Below the pieces are notes generated by a model. The model made no database searches, was not told where the DNA came from, and saw nothing but the letters and a program-made list of their open reading frames with translations. DNA of 64,000 nt. Source: Azotimanducus chitobiosivorans (lineage in GTDB: Bacteria > Pseudomonadota > Gammaproteobacteria > Pseudomonadales > Azotimanducaceae). Where the stretch lies: positions 620,001 to 684,000 of the forward strand of contig OZ241339.1 of the NCBI GenBank assembly GCA_965200235.1. The letters are read 5' to 3'. This document shows positions 35,401 to 43,559 of this stretch, piece after piece. Position 1 is the stretch's first letter. Every line of letters starts with the position of its first letter. The position numbers and the translations under genes were made by a program.

Positions 35401-37802
35401 TCGGCCGCGAATGGGAGCGCATCATGCGCCACGATTTCCGCCCGGTGCTCGAACCCGCTTTGGAAGCGATCTATGCGGTCGAGACGACGGGCAAGACGGC
35501 TGGGCTGGAACGAGCGCTGCATCATCTCTCTGCGGAAGCGGAGCGTATTGCGGAAACTTATGCGGACATGGGCGCTGACCATGCCGGGCCGCTGTTCAAC
35601 CGCGTGATGGGTAACCAAGCGTCGGATGGCGCGTTCTTCACTCGGCCGGTTGCCGCGTCGCTCGCGGCAAGGCTGACGCTCGATGCCTGCGGCGAGCAGG
35701 ACTGGTCCGACCCGGAAGTTTGGCGGCGGCACAAGACGGTCGATTTGGCGTGCGGCAGTGGCACGCTGCTTGCGGCGATGCTGTCTGATATGAAGCGCCG
35801 GGCGAGAGAGAAGGGCGCGGACGCCGAGACGCTGAACCAACTTCAGAAGCTGGCGGTGGAGGATGTCATCAAAGGACTCGATATCAATCCCGTATCGCTG
35901 CAGCTCGCGGCTTCGCAACTGACCGCCGGTAATCAGCGAGTGAGTTACAAGAGAATGGGGTTGCATCTGATGCCCTATGGGCCCGATAAGCATGCGCCGG
36001 AGCTTGTGCACGCTGGCACGCTCGAACTGTTGGGTCAGCGGGCCATCGTTCAAAGACGAGGCGAGCTGGATCTTGGTGACGATGCCATCGAATCGCAAGC
36101 GACTTGGCAAGCGACGGACGATGCCGAACTCGAAGATGCTGTCGATGCGGTGAAGGACTCGCGTATCGTCATTATGAATCCGCCGTTCACAAACCGCGCC
36201 AATATGGGTAAGAAATTTCCCAAGGAAACTCAGAATGCCCTGCGAAATCGCGCCGACAGGTTGGAGGAAAAGCTGACGCGAGCCGACCCTGGTCTTATCG
36301 ATTTTGCTGACAAAAACTCCATCCGACCGCTTTTCGTTGGTCTTGCAGACCACTGCGTAAAGCGCTCCGATGGAGTGGTCACGATGATTAATCCAACGAT
36401 TGCGCTCACGGCACCCTCAGGTCTGCGCGAGCGTTTAGTGTTGGCGCAACGATTCCACATCCACACTGTGTTGACTTCCCACCAACCGCGAAATATCAAC
36501 CTGAGCCAGCATGCGGCCATCAACGAGAGCATCGTGGTGATGCGGCGGTGTGAAGGCGAACGGCCGCCAACACGTTTCATCAATCTTGATCGAGTTCCAT
36601 CGGGCGATGACGAAGTCTTCGACTTGCATCAATGCATGCTGGGCTGTGACGGAGGTCTTATGGCGAATGGGTGGGGCAATGTCTATTACTGGTCATCGAA
36701 GCGCATAGAGACCGGTGACTGGACACCCGCGATCTGGCGATCATCGGAACTGGCAAAAGCAGGATGGGAGTTTGCCAACAGTTCAATCATGCGGAGACTT
36801 GGGTCGATACCCGGTTGCACTGCTCACGATGGAAGTCGCAGGGTGCGTGAGAATTTTGACAGATCACACCAAAACAACCCGGGAAGTATTCCCATTCTGG
36901 AGTCGAAAGGCGCTGACGGTCAGAAGAAGATTCGATCCGCACCCGACGGGCACTGGATTTTCAAGACGGGTAGGGAACGCCAAGCAAAACACTATCTTGA
37001 GTGGTCGTCGCACCTTCTGATAACTGCTGGGCAACGTAGTAGCACCGCACGTTTAACTGCCACTGCGAGCGAAGCCAAACACCTCGGACAGACTTGGTTT
37101 CCCGTGGTCGGATTGTCGTCAGATGAAGCGAAGGCGGTGGCTGTATTCGTCAACTCAACGCTAGGAAGGCTTCAAATTATGCGAGATCCAGGGAAAACAC
37201 TCGAGTTTCCAAGCTACTCGCCACAGGCCACAAACAACCTCAAAGTACCGGATATCAAGGATGAGCGCATTCGCGAGCTTCTAGCCGACTGTTGGGAGCG
37301 CACCAAGGACATGATCGTCCCCCAATACCGAGACGGCGAATGCGAAGTGCGCCGCCTCTGGGACGAAGCCGTCGCCGAAGCGCTTGGCTGGGACGCCGCC
37401 GAACTCGCGCGGCTGCGCATGCTCCTGCACAAAGAACCCCATGTGCGCGGCCTCGGATACGGGCAATACGCCGACGAAGCGGAGATCGCGCCCGCCGACC
37501 GCCGACGCTTCACAGAACTCGCCGACCGTTGGGAGAGAGATACCGTCTTTATGTCCAACTCAAGCCGTGCAGTCAAGCATCCCGCCCATAGGGAGATCAT
37601 AAGCATGGGGGAATCGGTGGTGCCGCTGCTCATGGAACGGATTCAGGAGAATCTGGACGGGAAGCGGGAAGCGGGCGGTCACTGGTTCTACGCGCTGCAC
37701 AGTATCACCGGCGCCAACCCAGTCAAGCACAGCGAGCGCGGTAATATCCAAGCAGTGGAAGAGGCGTGGCTGGAATGGGGTGCCCGCAATGGATACGGCT
37801 AG
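32475..37802 (+). CDS. Single-chain nuclease-helicase-DNA adenine methyltransferase, with fused C-terminal domain
   Basis: 1,775 residues from the ATG at 32475, with AGAGG 5 bases before it. Order: PD-(D/E)XK nuclease with GIDAVARR and IQCKS (D near 73, QCK near 89-91); superfamily 2 helicase with Walker A PCGTGKTR (about 220), DEAH in MIADEAHRTAG (about 359), TATPRLY (about 405) and QAVGRAMRTAPG (about 620); m6A methyltransferase with DLACGSGTLL (about 1090) and NPPF (about 1235); then a target-recognition-like stretch. This matches type ISP restriction enzymes, which cut and modify from one chain. The last ~100 residues (from about 37500) look like a separate small domain (GESVVPLLMERI, ALHSITGANPV, AWLEWGARNGY) that I recall as a free-standing protein elsewhere. 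The downstream gene overlaps the 3' end. Confidence 0.88.
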   Translation: MSEASTRQDIITTAIEQAAEMNPQETDGEWLEVVTVESAPYIKEWDIAECWHWREWPDRQHYFEETTKQDPGIDAVARRRSDGRYIAIQCKSRKLDEAGCGASIKDDEIAKFGLASADEFWAERWLVTNGDTPLSSGAANALAIHGKPLKLVNITNDLHQQQQANATTNTVSEGDDGLRSKSNMQDEAVAKSVRILQSQARSESGGLPVGEARGRIILPCGTGKTRISLRIIEALTPERGLSIVLCPSIALVAQIRREYLQHASVSLDVLAVCSDESAGYDPKKEGSRNATLDPTVDNSNVSASDIKGKVTTDAGEIANWMREDALGKSIKVLIGTYQSSAKVSEALLDAGIRASVMIADEAHRTAGLKRKNSKSAAANKEEQRLRDFTVCHDNSKFPVTYRVYQTATPRLYDVKRPTGNPNWIVRSMDDETTFGVELYRKSYQEAVQSRWLSDYRIIALGINDPDAYKTANDLAKATKSTGRGQLTTTDYLRGLAFALTMGGATQGDAVDIKSCIAFMNTVDKSKNMAADLQSDHVKQWISRWLSENADGRRVSDFSLEHLDASSNAAARETAKGRLAAADTAHPHGIINVGIFGEGTDSPSLSAVAFLEARKSPIDVVQAVGRAMRTAPGKELGYIVCPVVIPPTADPEKWLSTSAPEEGWKELGQILLALRAHDQRIEENLGDLLQLYIPNPPPVERTLVAIAAGEGRRIQYGEVQGPPGAAQHAVEQALAGKSRFEAGIARLNEQPDSKEDDGSESGVFVIGEQPAEYEASKVEMTQILIGKKHSDGSVELRADSVVRDAALAGEARGIVNIQKTQARARKMINTGEGGIRVRPGSARTPRKTAKERAEEQGQLMLKLSGLEEYGNAIKMNLLSKSGLSGNRVMRDLNILESSIAEAAHHMRADGLLPALNTHFGLDRLKETGSKQADGCTIAALLMMNAAMLHQRISNGGWLSGISDLALIKNEADVARKLGREWERIMRHDFRPVLEPALEAIYAVETTGKTAGLERALHHLSAEAERIAETYADMGADHAGPLFNRVMGNQASDGAFFTRPVAASLAARLTLDACGEQDWSDPEVWRRHKTVDLACGSGTLLAAMLSDMKRRAREKGADAETLNQLQKLAVEDVIKGLDINPVSLQLAASQLTAGNQRVSYKRMGLHLMPYGPDKHAPELVHAGTLELLGQRAIVQRRGELDLGDDAIESQATWQATDDAELEDAVDAVKDSRIVIMNPPFTNRANMGKKFPKETQNALRNRADRLEEKLTRADPGLIDFADKNSIRPLFVGLADHCVKRSDGVVTMINPTIALTAPSGLRERLVLAQRFHIHTVLTSHQPRNINLSQHAAINESIVVMRRCEGERPPTRFINLDRVPSGDDEVFDLHQCMLGCDGGLMANGWGNVYYWSSKRIETGDWTPAIWRSSELAKAGWEFANSSIMRRLGSIPGCTAHDGSRRVRENFDRSHQNNPGSIPILESKGADGQKKIRSAPDGHWIFKTGRERQAKHYLEWSSHLLITAGQRSSTARLTATASEAKHLGQTWFPVVGLSSDEAKAVAVFVNSTLGRLQIMRDPGKTLEFPSYSPQATNNLKVPDIKDERIRELLADCWERTKDMIVPQYRDGECEVRRLWDEAVAEALGWDAAELARLRMLLHKEPHVRGLGYGQYADEAEIAPADRRRFTELADRWERDTVFMSNSSRAVKHPAHREIISMGESVVPLLMERIQENLDGKREAGGHWFYALHSITGANPVKHSERGNIQAVEEAWLEWGARNGYG

Positions 37803-38244
37803 CTGGGAGCGGTTGCTTGCAGAGCAGTTCCCGAAGCTTGCTAGTGAGGGATTCCATATAGTGGAACAGGCGTCACGCCGATACAACTGCATCGCATATG
37901 CTGCCGGCGATACTACCGATTGGTGGTGGCCAGGTCGCTACTGGCCCCCTTGGGCAACAGTCAACCACAAGATAGAAAGCCTCGAAGAACTGTTCGCCGG
38001 GTTAGATTACGGCGAGTGCGACGACGATAGCTTCGAGGCTGGCTACGAAAAGGTCGTTCTCTACGTGAGTTTTGGCAGGTTTGAACATGCGGCGCGGCAG
38101 GTGCCGACCGGACGTTGGCGCAGCAAAATGGGGCGGGGGCCGCTTATCGAACACCTCAGCCCTCAATCGCTTTCGGGCGGCGTGTACGGCAGTCCAACGA
38201 TCTACATGCGAAGGCTGACGACTGGTGCAGCCACCTCAGCATAA
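37789..38244 (+). CDS. DUF7689-like protein overlapping the restriction enzyme gene
   Basis: 151 residues from the ATG at 37789 (GTG 37780 also possible); the start lies inside the last codons of the upstream gene, overlapping by 14 bp. YNCIAYAAGDTTDWWWPG, YWPPW, FEAGYEKVVLYVS, HAARQVPTGRWRSKMGRG and IEHLSPQSL are the pattern of the DUF7689-type family, with a Cys and His arrangement that hints at a papain-like or other hydrolase core, unproven. The overlap implies co-translation with the restriction protein and a functional link to its fused C-terminal domain. Confidence 0.75.
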   Translation: MDTASWERLLAEQFPKLASEGFHIVEQASRRYNCIAYAAGDTTDWWWPGRYWPPWATVNHKIESLEELFAGLDYGECDDDSFEAGYEKVVLYVSFGRFEHAARQVPTGRWRSKMGRGPLIEHLSPQSLSGGVYGSPTIYMRRLTTGAATSA

Positions 38245-38265
38245 AGAGTCACCGCGCGAGGATGC

Positions 38266-41200
38266 TCACCACGTATCAACATTCGGTCGCTTCTTGCCGT
38301 GTCTTTCTGGCGTTGGCGGCAGCGAGTTGAGGCCGGCGACGATCCAATCGCGCGATGTCGCCGGGTCGATGACATCATCGACGCCGAAGAAGCTCGCTGC
38401 GTTGACGGCCTTGGCGCGATCATAGGCCTCGGCCACCATCTCGTCGAACTTGGCGCGGCGTGCTTCGGCATCTTCAATCGCTGCGAAGTCGCTGCGGTAG
38501 GCGAGCTTGATCGAGCCTTCGATGTTCATGCCTGCGAATTCCGCTGTCGGCCAGGCGGCGACGAACAGCGGCACCATGGAACTGCCGCCGCACATGGCTT
38601 GCACGCCGAGGCCGTAGGCTTTGCGCAGAATGATCCCGAAGATCGGCACAGTCAAGTTGGCGCCTGTGTTGAAAAGACGGCAGCAGTGGCGCACGAGCGC
38701 GGTCTTCTCGACTTCCGGTCCGACCATGATGCCCGGGCAGTCCATCAGCGAGACGATCGGCAAATCAAAGGCATCGCATAGCTGCAGGAATCTCGCGGCC
38801 TTGTCGGCAGCGTCGGAATCAATCGCGCCTGACAGATGATGGGCGTTATTGGCGATGAGACCGAGCGGACGGCCTTCAATGCGAATCAGCGCGGTGATGA
38901 TGCCGACGCCGAAGCCTTCGCGTAGTTCAAGCACGGAATCCTCGTCCGCGAGCGTGCTGATCACGTCCCGCACCTGGTAGATGCGCTTGCGGTTCTCAGG
39001 CACGAGGTGTCGCATTCGGCGCTGATCCGGCGCCTGCCATTCCGTGATCGTCCCTTGAAAGTAGGAGAGGTACTGCTTGGCGATTCTGGTCGCATCGGCT
39101 TCATCGTCTGCGAGCACGTCCACAACACCGTTCGCGACCTGCATCGACATTGGGCCGATCTCGCGCGGTGAGAAGATGCCGAGGCCGCCGCCTTCGATCA
39201 TCGCCGGGCCGCCCATGCCGATGTTCGAGTTTTTGGTGGCAATGACGACATCGCAGCAGCCAAGCAGCGCCGTGTTGCCAGCGAAGCAATAGCCTGAATT
39301 GATGCCGACCATGGGCACGAGGCCGGAGAGCTTCGACCATTGCGTGAAGGTGAACACGTCCATGCCGAGGCCGCCGACGGTATCTGTGTCGCCCGGTCGT
39401 CCGCCGCCGCCTTCGGTGTACATCACAATCGGTAGCGCATGGCGCTCGGCGAGGTGGAACAGGCGGTCCTGCTTGTAGTGGTTCTTGACGCCTTGTGTGC
39501 CAGCGAGCACCGTGTAGTCGTAGGCGAGCAGCGCGCATCGGGCGTTGCTCGACTCGAACAGATGGCTATTGACTTGGCCAAGTCCCATGACGACGCCATC
39601 GCCGGGTGTGTTCGCGCGCAGCCAGTCGATGCTGCGTCTACGTCGCTGCGCGGCGAGCACCAAAGGCCCGTATTCGACGAACGTGCCCTCATCGCACAGA
39701 TCAGCGAGGTTTTCACGCGCCGTTCGCTGACCACTTTTGCGACGCTTGGCGACGGCCTCCGGTCGGCTGTCATCGAGACCGAATGCGTGCCTTGCGAAGA
39801 CTTCGGCGAGGTCGTCTCGAATGTGGTCGAGGTCCAACTGTTCGTCTTCGTCGTGCGCTTGCGTTTCGACATCGCTTTGCCTGAGAAACACGAGCGGGCT
39901 GCCCTCCGCCACCACATCGCCTACGCGCACCGCGACGCCGGTCACGTGCCCGGGACGCATCGCTTTGATCTCGTGCTCCATCTTCATCGCTTCGATAAGC
40001 ACGAGCGTCGTGCCTGTGGCGAGGTGTTGGCCGGATTCGACGAGGACTTCGAGCACTGTGCCTTGAATCGGCGCATAGAGTGCCTCGCCTTCCTGCTCCG
40101 TGCTTGGACTATTGTGGGCGACTTCAGATATCTGCTGCGCACGATCAAAATTGAACACCGCAAGCGGGTCGTCGCTTGAAACTTGCGCGCCGGCAAGCTG
40201 CGCGGGTGATTCTGTCGGTTCAAGCTTCGGCAGCGATGAGAGCAGGGACGCAAGCCGCTCGCCGAGCCATTCGGTGTGAACTTCGCCGCGCACGAACGCC
40301 TCGTCTTTGATGATGGCCGCGAGCAGCGCACGGTTGGTGTCAATGCCTTCAATGCGAAACTCGTCGAGCGCACGTCCGGCGCGTCCAAGGAGCGCCTCGA
40401 TGTTCGGCGCGCGCGAACTCGCGATGAGCTTGGCGATCAACGTATCGAAATTCGGATTCGGCGCATATCCGACTTCTGCGCAATCGTCGATGCGAATGCC
40501 GGGGCCGCCGGGCCGAGCGTAGGCGGTGATCTGACCGACCGACGGTTTGATCTCGCCGTTCTCGTCGTACCGCTCGGCATTGATGCGAAGCTCAATCGCG
40601 TGGCCTTGCGGCGTGATTTCTTGACTGAGGCCAAGTTCATCGAGCGACAGGCCAGCCGCCACGTTCAACTGCGCTTCGACGAGGTCAACGCCGGTGACTT
40701 CTTCGGTGACGGTGTGTTCGACCTGCACGCGCGCGTTGGCTTCGATGAACGCGAAACCTTGAGGCAGGCTTGGGTCGAGCAGAAACTCAAACGTGCCGAG
40801 GGAGTTGTAATCGACGCTGCGCGCGAGCGTCATGGCGGCGTCGATGATTTCGCCCTCAAGCTGCTTGTCCAAGTATGGCGCGGGCGCGATTTCGATGAGT
40901 TTTTGCCGCCGGCGCTGCAGGCTGCATTCGCGCGTGCCGAAATGGATGATGTGCCGATGGGCATCGCCGAGAATCTGCACTTCGATATGGCGAGCATGCG
41001 TGACGCACTCTTCGATGAATAGTTCCTCGGAACCGAAGGCGCTTTTCGCTTCCGAGCGGCAGCGCGCGAATGCCGATTCCAAGTCAGCCTCGGAGTCCAC
41101 TCGCCTCATGCCGCGCCCACCGCCGCCGTGCGCGGCTTTGAGCATGACTGATCGACCCGATGGAAGCGAGCGGAAAAAGGCTTGGCAGTGGGCAAGGCTG

Positions 41201-41613
41201 GTGTCCTCACTCGTGCCGAGAAGCACAGGCACGCCGAGTGATTCGGCCTGCCTTCGCGCCAAGGATTTGTTGCCGAAAAGTCTCAGCGCTTCGATGTTCG
41301 GACCGACGAACGTCAGTCCTTTATGCCGCACGATTTGCGCGAACTCGGCGTCCTCGGCAAGAAAGCCATAGCCGGGATGCACGGCGTCGCACGCTTCATT
41401 CAGGGCGGCTTGGGCAATCTGTTCGGCATCGAGATACGCGGGGACGCCCGCTTTCGAGATCTCAATGGCGTTGTCCATATGCTGGGTATGCAGTGCCGAT
41501 GCATCGTCCTTGGAATAGATGCCGATGGTGGAGATGCCGAGGTTCGCCGCGGCGCGCGCGATGCGGATGGCGATTTCGCCGCGATTGGCGATAAGGAGTC
41601 GGTTGAAGGCCAT
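38266..41613 (-). CDS. Single-chain biotin-dependent acyl-CoA carboxylase (BC-BCCP-CT)
   Basis: 1,115 residues combining all three activities of acetyl/propionyl-CoA-type carboxylases. Residues 1-450 are biotin carboxylase (NRLLIANRGEIAIRIARAA, the glycine-rich KAAHGGGGRGMR loop, EHTVTEEVTGVDLVEAQ). The biotin carrier has EAMKMEHE with the biotinylated lysine near K544. Residues ~615-1115 are both carboxyltransferase halves (YTEGGGGRPGDTD, GGPAMIEGGGLG, CPGIMVGPEVE, GMNIEGSIKLAYRSD). This layout matches single-chain long-chain acyl-CoA carboxylases; substrate could be acetyl-, propionyl- or long-chain acyl-CoA. Its first ~20 codons are duplicated 4.2 kb away. Confidence 0.92.
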   Translation of the reverse strand: MAFNRLLIANRGEIAIRIARAAANLGISTIGIYSKDDASALHTQHMDNAIEISKAGVPAYLDAEQIAQAALNEACDAVHPGYGFLAEDAEFAQIVRHKGLTFVGPNIEALRLFGNKSLARRQAESLGVPVLLGTSEDTSLAHCQAFFRSLPSGRSVMLKAAHGGGGRGMRRVDSEADLESAFARCRSEAKSAFGSEELFIEECVTHARHIEVQILGDAHRHIIHFGTRECSLQRRRQKLIEIAPAPYLDKQLEGEIIDAAMTLARSVDYNSLGTFEFLLDPSLPQGFAFIEANARVQVEHTVTEEVTGVDLVEAQLNVAAGLSLDELGLSQEITPQGHAIELRINAERYDENGEIKPSVGQITAYARPGGPGIRIDDCAEVGYAPNPNFDTLIAKLIASSRAPNIEALLGRAGRALDEFRIEGIDTNRALLAAIIKDEAFVRGEVHTEWLGERLASLLSSLPKLEPTESPAQLAGAQVSSDDPLAVFNFDRAQQISEVAHNSPSTEQEGEALYAPIQGTVLEVLVESGQHLATGTTLVLIEAMKMEHEIKAMRPGHVTGVAVRVGDVVAEGSPLVFLRQSDVETQAHDEDEQLDLDHIRDDLAEVFARHAFGLDDSRPEAVAKRRKSGQRTARENLADLCDEGTFVEYGPLVLAAQRRRRSIDWLRANTPGDGVVMGLGQVNSHLFESSNARCALLAYDYTVLAGTQGVKNHYKQDRLFHLAERHALPIVMYTEGGGGRPGDTDTVGGLGMDVFTFTQWSKLSGLVPMVGINSGYCFAGNTALLGCCDVVIATKNSNIGMGGPAMIEGGGLGIFSPREIGPMSMQVANGVVDVLADDEADATRIAKQYLSYFQGTITEWQAPDQRRMRHLVPENRKRIYQVRDVISTLADEDSVLELREGFGVGIITALIRIEGRPLGLIANNAHHLSGAIDSDAADKAARFLQLCDAFDLPIVSLMDCPGIMVGPEVEKTALVRHCCRLFNTGANLTVPIFGIILRKAYGLGVQAMCGGSSMVPLFVAAWPTAEFAGMNIEGSIKLAYRSDFAAIEDAEARRAKFDEMVAEAYDRAKAVNAASFFGVDDVIDPATSRDWIVAGLNSLPPTPERHGKKRPNVDTW

Positions 41614-41843
41614 GCTGGGGTCACGGACTGCGTATGCAAGTTGAGAATCCTACCCGACCCGGCATGGGGTCGCAGTCATGATCAGCGTTGGGTCATGCGC
41701 ATGAGTGGCTTCATGGAGCGGGAAACCGGGTTCGAACCGGCGACCTCAACCTTGGCAAGGTTGCGCTCTACCAACTGAGCTATTCCCGCGAGCAAACGCA
41801 ATTGTGCGAGAGTTGGACGCGGGTTGCAAGTCGCAGAGTTGTC
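41557..41843. repeat. Direct repeat, proximal copy (carboxylase 5' end, tRNA-Gly and flank)
   Basis: Segments 41557-41639 and 41798-41843 recur in the same orientation at 45790-45872 and 45869-45914. The first block differs at 6 of its last 79 positions and the second at 4 of 46. Between the two blocks this copy holds 162 extra bases including the whole tRNA-Gly gene. Confidence 0.9.
41714..41789 (-). tRNA. tRNA-Gly (anticodon GCC)
   Basis: Read on the minus strand, 76 nt fold as a complete cloverleaf: acceptor GCGGGAA pairs with TTCCCGC, the D-arm follows (GCTCAGTTGGTAGAGC), the anticodon arm is CCTTGCCAAGG with GCC in the loop, the T-arm contains GGTTCGAACC, and the 3' CCA is encoded (TGG at 41714-41716 on the plus strand). 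It lies between the carboxylase gene and the decayed island. Confidence 0.97.
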
Positions 41844-41891
41844 CAACGCTAGATGAGGGTGAACTGGAGGTGAATCCGCGATCATTGGAGG

Positions 41892-42454
41892 ATGATTGTG
41901 GACATGGACCTGCGTCGGGTGAAAACGATAGACGAGATGCGGACGCTGCTGGCCGGCGTGCTGCTTGAATGCCGGGCCTTGGACCGGGCATCGGTCTGCG
42001 AACTGCTGGAATGAGCGCCGGGCGGTTCGGGCGGGTGTACACGCGCGCGGACATCGTGCTGCTGGCGGAGGCGGACAGGTTCCACGGACAGATGTCGGGG
42101 AAGGCGATGGGGCATGTCCTGCGGCGGCAGTCGGAGGTCTTCGGCGATGCGGCGTTCGGGCGCCTGGCGGGGATCTCGCCGAGCCACATCCACAACCTGC
42201 GGTGCTTGCGGACCTTGCGGTCGAAGCGGACGACGCTGGAGAAGATGGGGCCGTCGCCGTCGGCGATCAGCGAGCGCAGGCCGCCGGAGCCGAGGGGCGA
42301 GCCCGGGCACGTCAGGGTGACATCGTGCACTAAGGCGACCTCGACGGCGCCAAGGGCGTGTACTTGGTCAACTTGGTGGACTGCGAGACGCAACACCAGT
42401 GCATCGGCGCGCGACGAGCTGTTCAGGCATGTCTTCAAAGGCCGGGCCGCCTGA
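41892..42454 (+). pseudogene. Broken integrase-core (DDE) transposase, IS remnant
   Basis: A 40-codon frame (41892-42014, DLRRVKTIDEMRTLLAG) meets a second frame in an ATGA overlap; the latter reads YTRADIVLLAEADRFHG, LAGISPSHIHNLR and RRPPEPRGEPGHVRV, the linker and start of the catalytic core of an integrase-type transposase I recognise (IS481/ISNCY-like). After GHVRV one base is lost: the proper frame would continue DIVH-stop-GDLDGAKGVYLVNLVDCE, with TAA in place of a sense codon. The DDE core beyond that is missing. Internal deletion, frameshift and stop make it inactive. The codon use is far more GC-rich than flanking genes. Confidence 0.75.
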
Positions 42455-42767
42455 CGCCGGGTGGATTCGTGTCCCGCAGCGACCGGGCCCCGGCGCCCGG
42501 CCGCATGGCACCCCGCTGCGGCATGGCGCCTGCCAAGCCCACAATCCGCAGCGCCGGGCTGCCGCAGCAGGCAGGTTTTCTGGGTTGCTCCGAAGTGCCC
42601 ACCGCCGCCAACAGAACGCCAGTTCCACACGCAATCCCGGCCGAATCCGCTACCATTCCGACCAAACCCTGTTGCTTACATCGCGGACCCACCCACCAAG
42701 AGACCTAGACTTACAAAGTCTCCATTATTCACCCTCATGTTCTTAACGGAGAACACTCGCTCGCCGA
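42455..42767. other. GC-rich then AT-rich spacer, likely IS tail and junction
   Basis: No supportable gene. 42455-42600 keeps the very high GC of the transposase remnant in all frames without domain signal; 42640-42740 turns AT-rich, marking a change of DNA source just before the truncated sulfotransferase. I could not identify a terminal inverted repeat. Confidence 0.4.
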
Positions 42768-43051
42768 TCACTCGGAGAATTCGCGGACGAACCGCTCGAT
42801 GAGGCTTCGCCCCATTGCCGCGACCAGCCGCTTGGGCGCGGGACCATAGGCGGCCATGAAATCTTCCAGGCGTGGGCTGGCGTTGCGGAAGGGCTCCAGC
42901 GCGAGGCTGCCGGCGATGCCATTCGTGATGGGCGCGCCGGCCGGCTCGAACAACCGCAGGGCGTCCGCCCGCAGGTTTTCAAACCGGCCGAAAAGCACCT
43001 GCCGCCCGTGCGCGACACGTGGACGTAAACGAAGTGGTCGGTTGCGATCAT
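42768..43051 (-). pseudogene. Internally deleted sulfotransferase-like gene
   Basis: The ATG at 43051 opens IATDHFVYVHVSRTGG, the PAPS-binding start of sulfotransferase-family proteins (FVHIPKTGG type). Directly afterwards the frame shifts, and the next frame gives LFGRFENLRADALRLFEPAG to the stop at 42768, a C-terminal segment of the same kind of protein. A central part of well over 100 residues is missing at the joint (about 42996-43003). Not functional. Confidence 0.55.
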
Positions 43052-43097
43052 TGAAGAGATCAGCAATCGGGCACTTTGAATCGACATTCCCGTCGGT

Positions 43098-43559
43098 TCA
43101 AAAGCTCACCGCGTTTGCCAAGGGTTTTCCGCAGCTAATCAGAACGATGGCGGTTTGCCTCTGCTGAAACCGAATCCTCCGCTTTGCCAAGGTCTTTTTG
43201 ACATTGCTGTGGAAACCGCGCCCGGCTACCACCGGCGTGAAATCGACATTGGCCTCCCGCGGCATCAGCGTTTCCATGATCTTGGCTCCGGCTTGCAACT
43301 GATTTGCCACCTCGGCGCTGACCTTGCCGCGCTTCAGCTCCAGTGCTACGGCCCAGCCGGTTTGGTCGTCGCTTTCTCCGACGATCAGGTAGTCGCAACG
43401 GACTTCACTTTGGCCGAACGGCGAATCCGGTCGATCGAGGTCGAGAACCAAGCGCGGTTGCGGCACGTCTTTCAAGGGGACTTTGCAACCTTGCTTGCTG
43501 CAATGACGTGCCTGCGTGCTCGGTTCAATCCGTGAGCGCACGAATTGCAGGAAACTCAC
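43098..43559 (-). CDS. Small PD-(D/E)XK nuclease-like protein coupled to ABC-type ATPase
   Basis: 153 residues from GTG 43559, whose GTG overlaps the ATPase stop codon (GTGA at 43556-43559); a GTG at 43595 would extend it. A short Cys-containing N-terminus is followed by EVRCDYLIVGESDDQTGWAVALELKRGK, where D56, E74 and K76 fit a nuclease triad, and a basic C-terminal part (NVKKTLAKRRIRFQQRQ). Predicted effector or helper of the upstream ATPase in a two-gene defence-like module; function is inferred from the motif and coupling. Confidence 0.7.
   Translation of the reverse strand: MSFLQFVRSRIEPSTQARHCSKQGCKVPLKDVPQPRLVLDLDRPDSPFGQSEVRCDYLIVGESDDQTGWAVALELKRGKVSAEVANQLQAGAKIMETLMPREANVDFTPVVAGRGFHSNVKKTLAKRRIRFQQRQTAIVLISCGKPLANAVSF

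Noticed and set aside
35118..36353. 411-residue minus-strand frame inside the restriction enzyme gene
   Set aside because: Antisense shadow of strongly supported helicase and methyltransferase motifs.
39439..41022. Two plus-strand frames (246 and 248 residues) in the carboxylase gene
   Set aside because: Antisense to continuous, motif-confirmed carboxylase coding sequence.
41714..41789. tRNA-Gly as the classical attachment site of the island
   Set aside because: The island lies at the tRNA 5' side, no tRNA-end duplication exists and no integrase gene is present; the repeat instead covers flanking DNA.
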